From NCBI RefSeq assembly GCF_000935125.1, contig NZ_JRKI01000027.1, forward strand, positions 62,001 through 126,000: 64,000 bases of DNA, given 5' to 3'. Below the pieces are notes generated by a model. It was not told where the DNA came from. It ran no database searches and saw only the letters and a program-made list of their open reading frames with translations. Source of the stretch: Streptomyces natalensis ATCC 27448 (lineage in GTDB: Bacteria > Actinomycetota > Actinomycetes > Streptomycetales > Streptomycetaceae). The first letter of the stretch is position 1. The number at the start of each line of letters is the position of its first letter. A program made the position numbers and the translations under genes. Shown one piece after another: positions 34,557-42,555 of the stretch.

Positions 34557-35324
34557 TCAGCGCGTGGCGAGGCGAACCCGGCAGGTCCACCACCACGTCG
34601 ACCGGTCGGTCATCCGGCGCTTTGTGACCTCCCGCAGCCGGGTCAGGCCGAGTGCGTCCTCGCTGACTCCCTCCTCCAGCAGGGCGATCACCCCGCCCTG
34701 GCTCGATGCGAAGTCGACGAAGCGGTCCGCGCCGCCCGTCTCCTTCATGTGCAGGCACACCTCGTTGACGTGCCGGAACAGGCCGCTGTCCCGCAGCCGC
34801 CGAAGATGCTCGCTCTTGGGGGCGAAGGTGGGGCGCAGGCCGCGCTCGGCCTCCAGCGCGGTGTGGGCGGCCTCGAACTCGCGGTAGGCGGCGTCGACTT
34901 CGGGATCGACGGCGGGCGGCCAGTCGAAGTCGAAGGCGGCCAGCACCCCGCCGGGCCGCAGGATGCGGGTGATTTCCGGGAAGGCCCGCGCGGCATCGAA
35001 CCAGTGCAGGGCGTGGCTGACGGTCACGATGTCCGCGCAGCCGTCCGGCAGTCCGGTCTCCTCGCCCGTGCCGTCGACAACGTTGATGCCGCGTCCGGCC
35101 GCGATGGCCCGCATCTCGGCGGAGGGCTCCACTCCGGTCACTTCGGGCCAGATCGTGGAGGAGAGGCCGGTGCCGCAGCCGATGTCGACCACGGCCGGGT
35201 TGGCGGACCCGGACCACTGGCGCAGCAGGTCCGCCAGTTCCTGGGGAGGCTTCGGGCGCACACGGTCGTAGAATTCCGCAAACTTGCTGAAACGTTCCGC
35301 AGAGTCAGGAATTAAATTCACCAT
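34557..35324 (-). CDS. Class I SAM-dependent methyltransferase
   Basis: 255 residues from ATG 35324 (35333 also possible). Motif I is VVDIGCGTGLSS, motif II region is VTGVEPSAEMRAIA, and VSHALHWFDAARAF is the active-site region of the UbiE/Methyltransf_11 group. It is the first gene of the operon, preceded by a long A/T-rich leader. Methyl acceptor (O, N or C) is unknown. The last ~20 residues (STWWWTCRVRLATR) are unusual but in frame. The gap to the dehydrogenase is 39 nt, so co-transcription is likely. Confidence 0.85.
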   Translation of the reverse strand: MVNLIPDSAERFSKFAEFYDRVRPKPPQELADLLRQWSGSANPAVVDIGCGTGLSSTIWPEVTGVEPSAEMRAIAAGRGINVVDGTGEETGLPDGCADIVTVSHALHWFDAARAFPEITRILRPGGVLAAFDFDWPPAVDPEVDAAYREFEAAHTALEAERGLRPTFAPKSEHLRRLRDSGLFRHVNEVCLHMKETGGADRFVDFASSQGGVIALLEEGVSEDALGLTRLREVTKRRMTDRSTWWWTCRVRLATR

Positions 35325-35671
35325 GACGATCAAGCTAACACAGCTTCCAGTTCACACCGAAGTGACAAACGACATAGTTAAATCTCTGTCAACTCGTAAG
35401 GTAGGGAGGGTAGTTGAATAAACCGCACAGTTTCCGGTTCAATCAATCTTCTCGCAGGTCAGAGCGTATGCAACGGGAAAACTAGGCATACCGTGAACCC
35501 CTGAAACCTCCCGGTAAGTATTTTTCATCGGCGCGGAATAAATTCCGGCACCGCATGCCACGGAAAGGCCAATACCGGGTGAACACATTGCGAGATAATA
35601 GAGACCCGAACGGGCAATTGAAGGGGAACCGTTGAAGAGCCGCGGTGGAAGAGCCGCGGTATACCGGCGGG
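35325..35671 (-). promoter_or_regulatory. A/T-rich upstream region of the GH3 operon
   Basis: About 340 nt with visibly lower GC than the rest of the window and no open frame with biased codons. On the minus strand TTGACA lies at 35387-35392 (read as TGTCAA on plus), about 55 nt before the methyltransferase start, and is a candidate -35; no clear -10 is seen. GAAGAGCCGCGGT is directly repeated near 35634-35660. It is the natural place for the operon promoter and for a regulator site. Confidence 0.5.
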
Positions 35672-36535
35672 CTAGGCCGACAAACGCAGCAGCGCCTCGT
35701 GGTCGGCCGTATCCGGCGCAGCCTGATAGACCACCAGCCGCTGACCGTCACTGCGGGCCACGTCGAAGGCTTCGTACGTGAGCGTCATCCGCCCCGCCGT
35801 CGGATGGCGGTACACCTTCCTCCCGTTGGTGCGCGCCTGGACGTCGTAGCGCTGCCACAGTGCGGCGAACTCACCGCAGTGTTCGGCGAGTTCGGCGACG
35901 AGCTCGCGGAGGTCCGGCACATCCGGGTGCACCACGACCGCGGTGCGCAGATGGGCGACGACGCCACGGGCCACGTCGTCCCAATTCTCGTAGAGCTCCC
36001 GGGCCATGGGGTGCAGGAAGGCGTACCGCGCGGTGTTGCGGTCCCGCTCGGACCACTCCTCGATGCCCGGGAAGAGGCGGAGCGCGGACCGGTTGGCGGC
36101 CAGCAGGTCGCTGGACCGGCTCAGCACACACGCCGGATAGGGGTGGGCGATGTCGAGCATGCGGCGGACCTCGGCCCGGACCGTACGGGACGCCCGGCCC
36201 CGCCGCGTCCCGGCAGACGGCGCCTGGGCCCTGCCCCGGCTCAGCTCCGCGAGGTGGCGGTGCTCGTCGTCGGTCAGCTTCAGTACCCGCGCAATCGCCT
36301 CCAGGACCGCGGGACTCGGCCGCTGCTGCTTGCCCTGCTCCAGACGCCGGTAGTACTCGATGCTGACGCCGGCGAGGATCGCGACCTCCTCCCGCCGCAG
36401 ACCGTCGGTACGCCGACGCCCCGCCGACGGGGGCAGACCCGCCTCATGCGGTGTGACCCGGCTCCGTCGGCTGCGTAGGAAATCCCCTAGCTCCGTCCTG
36501 TTCCCCCGTGCAGTGCCCACATATGCAGTATGCAT
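35672..36535 (-). CDS. XRE-family regulator with MmyB-like ligand domain
   Basis: 287 residues. N-terminal HTH: LGDFLRSRRSRVTPHEAGLP, LRREEVAILAGVSIEYYRRL, EQGKQQRPSPAVLEAIARVL; this 'LRREEVA...YYxRLEQG' pattern is typical of actinobacterial regulators with a C-terminal MmyB-like domain that may bind a fatty acid-like ligand. A GTG five codons in (near 36520) is an alternative start. It is divergent from an MFS exporter and lies upstream of the GH3 operon, so it may govern one or both. Confidence 0.9.
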   Translation of the reverse strand: MHTAYVGTARGNRTELGDFLRSRRSRVTPHEAGLPPSAGRRRTDGLRREEVAILAGVSIEYYRRLEQGKQQRPSPAVLEAIARVLKLTDDEHRHLAELSRGRAQAPSAGTRRGRASRTVRAEVRRMLDIAHPYPACVLSRSSDLLAANRSALRLFPGIEEWSERDRNTARYAFLHPMARELYENWDDVARGVVAHLRTAVVVHPDVPDLRELVAELAEHCGEFAALWQRYDVQARTNGRKVYRHPTAGRMTLTYEAFDVARSDGQRLVVYQAAPDTADHEALLRLSA

Positions 36536-36546
36536 CGAACGGGTCA

Positions 36547-36579
36547 GGTAAGGGGGGCCCTGCCAGGGCCCCCCTTACC
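36547..36579. promoter_or_regulatory. Perfect 15-bp palindrome between divergent XRE and MFS genes
   Basis: GGTAAGGGGGGCCCT and AGGGCCCCCCTTACC are exact inverted repeats with a GCC loop. The site begins 11 nt upstream of the XRE start. It resembles a terminator, but a terminator between divergent genes has no clear job, so an operator or a 5'-UTR hairpin is more likely. Confidence 0.55.
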
Positions 36580-36696
36580 CGGGCCTCCCGGCGACGGTGT
36601 TTCGCAGGCAGGCTGAGCGCACCGCAGCGATCTTTCCGCGGCGGTCTGGAACATCACGGGGGCCATGGCCCACTGAGAGAGGAGTTGGGCCCGGCT

Positions 36697-38157
36697 GTGT
36701 CCACTCAGCCTGAACTCACCCGCCGGAAGCGCACGCTGGTGCTGGCGGTCTGTTGCACGAGTGTCTTCCTCGGCAACCTCAACAACACGGTGCTCAACGT
36801 GGCACTGCCCGCCATGCAGCGCGATCTGCACAGTCCGCTGTCCGGGCTGCAATGGACCACCGACGCCTACCTGATCGTGCTGGCCGCGCTGCTGATGCTC
36901 GCCGGCTCCGCCGGGGACCGGCTCGGCCGCCGCCGCGTCTTCCAGACCGGCCTGGCTCTCTTCACCCTCGGCTCGCTGCTGTGCGGACTGGCGCCCGACC
37001 TCGGCTGGCTCATCACCTTCCGCATCGTCCAGGCGATCGGTGCCTCGATGCTCAACCCGGTGGCCATGTCCATCATCACCAACACCTTCTCCGCGCCCCG
37101 CGAGCGTGCCCGGGCCATAGGAGTCTGGGGCGCGGTCATGGGCGTCGCGATGGCGGTGGGCCCGATGGTGGGCGGGGTGCTCGTCCAGGGTGTCGGCTGG
37201 CGGTCGATCTTCTGGCTCAACCTGCCGATCGGGCTGGCCGCCCTCGTCTGCGCCGCGCGCTTCGTACCCGAGTCCCGCGCGCCCCGGCCCCGCCGGCTGG
37301 ACCCCGTCGGGCAGCTCCTGGTCATCGTGCTGATGGGCAGCCTGACGTACGCCATCATCGAGGGCCCGAGCACCGGCTGGACCGCCCCGCGCACCCTCGG
37401 CTGCGCCCTGGCCGCACCGGCCGCGCTCCTGGCCCTGCTCCTCTACGAGAGCCGGCGCCACGAACCACTGGTGGACCTGCGGGTCTTCCGCAGCGCCGGA
37501 TTCAGCGGAGCCGGCGCGATGGCGGTGTGCTCGTTCTTCGTACTCGGCGGCTTCCTCTTCCTCAACACGCTCTATCTCCAGAACGTGCGCGGCCTGTCGG
37601 CGCTGTCCGCCGGCCTGTACCTGCTGCCCATGGCCGTCATGAACATCCTCACCTCACCGCTCTCCGGACGGCTGACCGCCACCCGCGGCCCCCGGCTGCC
37701 GCTGCTGCTGGCCGGCGCGGCCACCACCGCGGGCGGCGCGCTGCTCGCCTCAGGCGACGCCCTCACCACCGATGCGCTGCTCTTCACCGCGTACGTCCTG
37801 ATCGGCATCGGCATGGGACTGGCCAACACTCCCGTCACCAACGCCGCCATGGCCGGCATGCCCAAGGAGCAGGCCGGGGTGGCCGCCGCGATCGTCTCCA
37901 CCGGCCGCCAGTTCGGCCAGGCACTGGGCGTCGCCGTGCTCGGTGCGATCCTCACCACCGGGCTGCACTCCGGTACGGGCTTCGCCCAGGCGGTGCGCCC
38001 GGCCTACTGGATCGTCACCGGCTGCGGCGCGGCCATCATCCTCCTCACCCTGGCCACCACCGCCCGCCGCACCACACCACCGCCCGAGCCCCCGCGGCCC
38101 ACCCCGCAGCCGCAGGCCCCCGGCGCAGTCCCTGGGGTACCCGAACCGCGGGCTTGA
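36697..38157 (+). CDS. MFS drug-efflux transporter (DHA2/EmrB-QacA type)
   Basis: 486 residues with about 14 hydrophobic segments. Motif A is GDRLGRRRVFQTG after helix 2, and motif C (GPMVGGVLV) lies in helix 5; NNTVLNVALPAMQRDL at helix 1 is typical of the 14-TM DHA2 family of proton-driven multidrug exporters. GTG 36697 is preceded by GGAG (12-nt spacing). Divergent from the XRE regulator. It could export the product of the neighbouring GH3 operon or a toxic compound. Confidence 0.88.
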   Translation: MSTQPELTRRKRTLVLAVCCTSVFLGNLNNTVLNVALPAMQRDLHSPLSGLQWTTDAYLIVLAALLMLAGSAGDRLGRRRVFQTGLALFTLGSLLCGLAPDLGWLITFRIVQAIGASMLNPVAMSIITNTFSAPRERARAIGVWGAVMGVAMAVGPMVGGVLVQGVGWRSIFWLNLPIGLAALVCAARFVPESRAPRPRRLDPVGQLLVIVLMGSLTYAIIEGPSTGWTAPRTLGCALAAPAALLALLLYESRRHEPLVDLRVFRSAGFSGAGAMAVCSFFVLGGFLFLNTLYLQNVRGLSALSAGLYLLPMAVMNILTSPLSGRLTATRGPRLPLLLAGAATTAGGALLASGDALTTDALLFTAYVLIGIGMGLANTPVTNAAMAGMPKEQAGVAAAIVSTGRQFGQALGVAVLGAILTTGLHSGTGFAQAVRPAYWIVTGCGAAIILLTLATTARRTTPPPEPPRPTPQPQAPGAVPGVPEPRA

Positions 38158-38543
38158 CGGGGCCGCCCCTTCGCATACGGACGACGTCAGTTGACTCGGG
38201 GCACTCGGCCGCCGGCGTCCGTGCCGCTCGTACCAGCAGCGGTACGGGCGGTGCGGGCGCGTCGTCCGCATGCCGCGCCGCGCTCCTACCGTCGGGCACC
38301 TTCGCGGTGGTCGCGGAGCCTGATGTTCTCCGCGGCCTTGCGGGCGATCTTGGAGGCCATGTTCTTTGCCCGGCGTCGGGTGGCCGGTCCTCGGCGGATC
38401 CGGCGATGACCCAACGGTCGCGGCGAGGGCTCACCGGAGCTCACCGTGGGCTCACCGAGCCACATCGGCGCTGGTCAGCCTGACGGCGTCGGCACCGCGC
38501 GCCCTGGCCAGCGATTGACGCTCTGTTACTCTGCGTGCTCGTG
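38158..38543. other. Intergenic region with one possible mini-ORF
   Basis: 386 nt. The only coding-like piece is on the minus strand, 38286-38360: MASKIARKAAENIRLRDHRE followed by four residues. It is basic, with GC-biased codons, and could be a tiny protein or the tail of a lost gene. No terminator is obvious. Confidence 0.3.
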
Positions 38544-39056
38544 ATGGTAGACAACAGCGTAGGCGCTGTCGAGGAGTTGTACGCCCGTGTCCAGGCTGCC
38601 GCCGAGGGCACGCCGTACCGGATGTGCCGGACGGAGCGGGGATTCGATCTGACCGTGGACGTCGACGTCCCGCAGTGGCAGGAGTTGCTGACCCGTCGCC
38701 GGGTCAGCCAGGTGTGCACATACCGCGTCGCGGTGCGCCCGGAGAAGAAGATCTACACGATGACGGATGTGGTCCGCACCGTCGAGTACGAGGCGGGCGT
38801 GGGTGGAGTGCGGCTGGGGGCGTCGGTGTTCGTCGGTCGGGACGTGTCCTTGAGTTCGTATCGCACCCTTGACGGCTCCGAGCAGTACACCTTCTCGTCG
38901 GCCGAGGGCCACGGCCTGATTCGGGGCGCGGCCGAGGAGTTGGGGTGGCGGGAGTCCCAGCCCGTCAGCGTGAAGATCGGCATAGGCTTCGCGGCCCTCG
39001 GTGGGCTCGGGGGCCTCGCCGCGCTGATCACCCTCGCCATCGTCAAGTGGCTCTGA
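38544..39056 (+). CDS. Hypothetical tail-anchored protein
   Basis: 170 residues (ATG 38544; GTG 38535 is in frame). A soluble N-terminal domain (~1-140, alpha/beta with FDLTVDVDVPQWQELLTRRR; VCTYRVAVRPEKKIYTMTDV) is followed by one C-terminal hydrophobic helix (GFAALGGLGGLAALITLAIV) ending KWL. This suggests a protein anchored in the membrane by its C-terminus with the domain in the cytoplasm. Family not recognised; related Streptomyces hypotheticals are likely. Confidence 0.6.
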   Translation: MVDNSVGAVEELYARVQAAAEGTPYRMCRTERGFDLTVDVDVPQWQELLTRRRVSQVCTYRVAVRPEKKIYTMTDVVRTVEYEAGVGGVRLGASVFVGRDVSLSSYRTLDGSEQYTFSSAEGHGLIRGAAEELGWRESQPVSVKIGIGFAALGGLGGLAALITLAIVKWL

Positions 39057-39167
39057 CGGTCGGCAAGACCGCTCCGCGACCACCAGGCGCCCCTTGCACT
39101 CCCCCGCTGCCAGACCGTTGACCAGGAAAATCCAGAAGTCCGGCTGGTCCGGGACCAGGTCTGGGCC

Positions 39168-39341
39168 TTACGGGTGCCGGGCGGACGCTGTGGTGCCGGT
39201 GGGCGCTGTGGTGCCGGGTGGGCGCCCCAGGGCCGCCTTGGCGTGTCGGGTGCGTTCGTCGCCGAGTACTTTCGCTCGGCCCGCTTCGACGGCGTCGAAG
39301 GCTTGCTCGGCGATCGATTCCGGGGTGTTCATGATGGCGTT
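39168..39341 (-). pseudogene. C-terminal fragment of an SDR enzyme
   Basis: The minus-strand reading NTPESIAEQAFDAVEAGRAK followed by VLGDERTRHAKAALG is the conserved end of short-chain dehydrogenases (xPxxVAxxxxdaxexGxxxVLxDxxTRxxKaxL). The catalytic domain is missing. It directly follows the YciI gene. Probably a deletion remnant. Confidence 0.6.
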
Positions 39342-39637
39342 CATCTTGCGGTGGTGACCGGTGCCGCGGCGGGCCCCGTCGGCGTCCAGGTGGGTTCGAA
39401 CCGGAAGATGTCGGCGGTGGCGGCGCCCTGGGTGATGAACGGGTCGGAGGCGATGGCAGCCTCGATCGCCGCCGGTTCGCCGTCCGCGATGATCAACCCG
39501 CCGGTACGGGGCTCCAGCGGGCCCGCGTAGCGCACCATCCCCTTGGCGAACACGCCGTCGGGGTTGGCGTAGTGGGCGTCCTTGAGCGCGTCGATGGTGG
39601 ACAGGGGCGCGTGGTACTTGAGCACGATCACATACAT
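39341..39637 (-). CDS. YciI-like protein
   Basis: 98 residues. MYVIVLKYHAPLSTIDALKD begins with the conserved first strand; HYANPDGVFAKGMVRYAGPL contains the His region, GGLIIADGEPAAIEAAIASD the middle, and DPFITQGAATADIFRFEPTW the end of the YciI ferredoxin-like barrel. The biochemical role is unknown. It is divergent from a LysR gene 113 nt away and likely under its control. Confidence 0.85.
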   Translation of the reverse strand: MYVIVLKYHAPLSTIDALKDAHYANPDGVFAKGMVRYAGPLEPRTGGLIIADGEPAAIEAAIASDPFITQGAATADIFRFEPTWTPTGPAAAPVTTAR

Positions 39638-39695
39638 GCCGCAAGTGAACGGCAGGCTGCCCCCACAGCGCCAAGACCGGTTGCGTGACCCGCCT

Positions 39696-39711
39696 ATAGG
39701 CTGGCACCTAT
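39696..39711. promoter_or_regulatory. Inverted repeat between YciI and LysR genes
   Basis: ATAGG-CTGGCA-CCTAT (5-bp arms), with TATAGG also serving as a possible -10 for the LysR transcript. It is a candidate LysR site located 40 nt before the LysR start. Confidence 0.35.
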
Positions 39712-39750
39712 GGGCAGTGATCAGGGTGAGTCAGGAGGAGTGAGCCGGGT

Positions 39751-40665
39751 ATGGACGAGCTTTCCGGCGTGGAGTTGCGGCACTTGCGGTACTTCGCCGC
39801 TGTCGCCGAGGCCGGCACCGTCACCAAGGCGGCCCGGCGCCTGCGCATCGCCCAGCCCAGTCTGAGCCAGCAGATCCGGCTGCTGGAGCGACGCATCGGC
39901 ACGCAGCTGTTCCGGCGCATGCCCCAGGGGATGGAGCTGACCGAGGCGGGACGGCTCCTGCTGAGCGGTGTCAACGGAGCGCTCAGCGAGCTGAGTTCGT
40001 CGATCGGGGCGGCACGCGCCACAGCCGCGACGGTGACCGTCGGGGTGTGCCGGGGCGTGCCCCAGCCCGTGCTGGCCACAGCGGAGCAGGCCATCACGCT
40101 CGGCCGACCCCTCCGGCTCACCTACGACCGGGTGGACTCCCAGCTCCAATGCGACCTGCTGCACGCGGGCACCCTCGCCTTCGGCATTCTGCGCATGCCC
40201 GCGGACACTTCGGGCCTCCAGCTGCGCACGGTCAGCGACGAGCCGCTCGGCGTCGTACTGCACGGCCGCCACCCGCTCGCCGACCGACCGGAACTGACCT
40301 GGTCCGCACTGCGCGGTCAGCGATTGCTGTGGTTTCCGTCGGAACGCGCCCCCGGCTACGCGGCCGCCGTCCTCACGCACCTGCGCGAACACGGCTGGAC
40401 CCCTGACACCGTTCCCGACGATCACGGCAGCCATACGCTGTTCCGTCACCGGCTCATCGGCGAGGATGATCTGGTCGCACTCCGGCCCGGGAGCAGCTCG
40501 GCAGGTGATCCGGACCTCGTCTGGCGCCCGGTCGGACCACAACCGCCTCATGAACGGCTGGTGTTGGCCGCGGCTTCCGGCTCCCCCTGGGGCCGGCAGT
40601 TGGCAGCGGAGGGGAAGGCGACTCCGTCCCTCCCTCACGAGCTCGTCGTCCGTCACAGCAGGTGA
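39751..40665 (+). CDS. LysR-family transcriptional regulator
   Basis: 304 residues. HTH: LRHLRYFAAVAEAGTVTKAA, RRLRIAQPSLSQQIRLLERR, IGTQLFRRMPQGMELTEAG. C-terminal effector domain includes TVTVGVCRGVPQPVLATAEQ and GVVLHGRHPLADRPELTWSA. ATG 39751 with a GGAGGAG RBS. It resembles CatR/BenM-subgroup regulators. Likely target is the divergent YciI gene and whatever SDR once followed it. Confidence 0.9.
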   Translation: MDELSGVELRHLRYFAAVAEAGTVTKAARRLRIAQPSLSQQIRLLERRIGTQLFRRMPQGMELTEAGRLLLSGVNGALSELSSSIGAARATAATVTVGVCRGVPQPVLATAEQAITLGRPLRLTYDRVDSQLQCDLLHAGTLAFGILRMPADTSGLQLRTVSDEPLGVVLHGRHPLADRPELTWSALRGQRLLWFPSERAPGYAAAVLTHLREHGWTPDTVPDDHGSHTLFRHRLIGEDDLVALRPGSSSAGDPDLVWRPVGPQPPHERLVLAAASGSPWGRQLAAEGKATPSLPHELVVRHSR

Positions 40666-40792
40666 ATCCGGCCAGCGGTCGGCCCCGCCCGGCTCGTCGA
40701 ACACCAGCCACTCAACCGAGTCCCCCACGACCCACACCACCCCAGCGACGCCACTGGAAAACAGCGCCTCGAAACGACTGTGAGGCTGGGGG

Positions 40793-41350
40793 CTATTCCA
40801 GCAACCGTTGCCTGATCAGCGCCATCACCTCCGCGCGGCTGTGCTTGCCGTTGTCGGCGGCGTGGAGGTGGTTGCCGATGCGTACCGAGACGGCGATCAG
40901 GCAGCGGACCTCGACCTCGTCCTCGTCGGGGCAGAAGGAGGAGAACAGCGAACGCAGGTAATCCATACGGCGGTTGTCCACGCGGCGCAGGCGCTCGGCG
41001 ACGGCCGCGTCGCGGCGGGCCCACTCACGGATCGCCAGATCGGCGGTGGTACCCCGCACCGGCCCCTCGGCCGCGGCGACGAGGGTGAACAGTCGCTCCA
41101 GTCTGCCCCTGGCATCTCCCCCGCCGCTCTCCACCTGCTCGATCACACTCTCGGTGACCTCGTACTCCCAGGTGTCGAGCATTTCGGTGAGCAGCGCGTC
41201 CCGGTTGCGGAAGTACCCGTAGAAGCCACCCTTGCTGACGCCGAGTGCCTGCGCCAGTACCTCGATCCGGACTGCTTCGGGGCCGCCTGCGACGAGTGCC
41301 CGCAAGCCTTCCTCGATCCACTTGCCGCGTGGCGTGCGGGTCGCGCCCAT
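40793..41350 (-). CDS. TetR/AcrR-family regulator
   Basis: 185 residues from ATG 41350 (an upstream in-frame ATG at 41413 overlaps the operators and is less likely). HTH: VRIEVLAQALGVSKGGFYGY followed by FRNRDALLTEMLDTW. The C-terminal domain has DLAIREWARRDAAVAERLRR, common in the ligand domain of this subgroup. Divergent from a DUF2867 gene with two TATACG-N4-CGTATA sites in between, so it is expected to repress both. Confidence 0.9.
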   Translation of the reverse strand: MGATRTPRGKWIEEGLRALVAGGPEAVRIEVLAQALGVSKGGFYGYFRNRDALLTEMLDTWEYEVTESVIEQVESGGGDARGRLERLFTLVAAAEGPVRGTTADLAIREWARRDAAVAERLRRVDNRRMDYLRSLFSSFCPDEDEVEVRCLIAVSVRIGNHLHAADNGKHSRAEVMALIRQRLLE

Positions 41351-41379
41351 GGTGTGTGCCTCCTCACGTCCCTGTCGAG

Positions 41380-41430
41380 TATACGGGGGCGTATAAATGG
41401 TCCTACGCTCCATCTATACGCCACCGTATA
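41380..41430. promoter_or_regulatory. Two identical inverted repeats: TetR operators
   Basis: TATACG-GGGG-CGTATA at 41380-41395 and TATACG-CCAC-CGTATA at 41415-41430. The arms are identical, the 4-nt centres differ, and the distance between centres is 35 bp. They occupy the gap between divergent TetR and DUF2867 genes. Confidence 0.85.
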
Positions 41431-41483
41431 GATAGCAGCTGCATAGACGCGTGGAAAACAGACGCACAGATAGGGGCCTGCTC

Positions 41484-42086
41484 ATGCGACTTCCCCGAAC
41501 CGCCCACACCGACCGCCCCTGGCGGATCCACGAGATCGCCGGCGACTTCACGGTTGAGGACGTGTGGGCACTGCCCACCCCCGGCGGACCCGACGACCTA
41601 ATGTGGCTGGTGCGCCAGATCGCCGAAGGCACCAGTGGCGGCGTGAGCGGAGAAGGCGCCGTCTCCCGCGTGCTTTTCGCCATCCGCTGGAAACTCGGAG
41701 CATTGCTCGGCTGGGACAAGTCCGCTACCGGCATCGGCACCCGGCCGCCCTCTCTGCACGACCGTTTGCCGGCGGATCTTCGCAAGGGTCCCCAGGGTCC
41801 CGACCTCGGCTCGTCCCCGTTCACCTCGCTCTATCAGAGGGACGACGAGTGGGCCGCCGAGATGGCCAACAAGACCGTGCACGCAGTGATGCACATCGGC
41901 TGGGTGCCGGACGGGTCCGGCGGCTACCGCGGTCAGATGGCCGTCCTGGTGAAGCCGAACGGGCTGTTCGGAACCCTCTACATGGCCGCCATCAAGCCCT
42001 TCCGGTACGTCGGGGTATACCCGGCGCTGATGCGCTCCATCGGCCGCAAGTGGCAGGCGGACGCCGCCGAACGGGGCGCGCACTGA
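41484..42086 (+). CDS. DUF2867 domain protein
   Basis: 200 residues from ATG 41484 (AGGGG at 8 nt). It shows DRPWRIHEIAGDFTVEDVWA at the start, SSPFTSLYQRDDEWAAEMAN and KTVHAVMHIGWV in the middle, and GQMAVLVKPNGLFGTLYMAA IKPFRY near the end, as in DUF2867 proteins (SRPBCC-like fold, often fused to or near SDRs). Biochemical role unknown. It is probably de-repressed when the divergent TetR binds its ligand. Confidence 0.8.
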   Translation: MRLPRTAHTDRPWRIHEIAGDFTVEDVWALPTPGGPDDLMWLVRQIAEGTSGGVSGEGAVSRVLFAIRWKLGALLGWDKSATGIGTRPPSLHDRLPADLRKGPQGPDLGSSPFTSLYQRDDEWAAEMANKTVHAVMHIGWVPDGSGGYRGQMAVLVKPNGLFGTLYMAAIKPFRYVGVYPALMRSIGRKWQADAAERGAH

Positions 42087-42555
42087 CGAGATCACGCAAG
42101 GGCGGCCGCCCGGACGCGACACTGTCAGATGGGCCGCCGGTCAGGCCCTCGATGGGAACCGGCGCCAAGGGCATGGAACACGACGTTCGCCATGGCGCCG
42201 GCCATGCGCTGGTGGAATCGCCACAGGAAGGGGCCGCGGGGGCTGGGTGCGCCGAAGCAGCCCTGGGGCGTGATCCGGCGGGCGTGCTCGCCGCCCCTGC
42301 GCCGTTCCGCCACATCCTCGACGCTCAGCCCCATTGGCTTGCGTGGTGCCGTGGAGTCGTATGTGACGGCCTCATCCAGCTCATCACGGACCGGGCCGCC
42401 TCTGCCCCCGGGCATCTCACGCGCCAATATGGGCGCGGAGTGCCACTACAACTTGGCGCCATCGACCCTCTCGGGGTTCTCGGCGTGCAGGAGGCGGCCT
42501 GTTGGAACACCCGTTTCGAGCGGGCGCCGCTGATCGGTGCAGCCGCCGCAGCGCG
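42087..42555. other. Intergenic region, no supported gene
   Basis: 469 nt between convergent genes. Several short frames are open on both strands, but none has biased third positions or a recognisable domain. I see no terminator with a clear stem. Confidence 0.5.

Noticed and set aside
36547..36579. Transcription terminator
   Set aside because: It lies between divergent start sites and lacks a T-run, so it is listed as a possible operator or hairpin instead.
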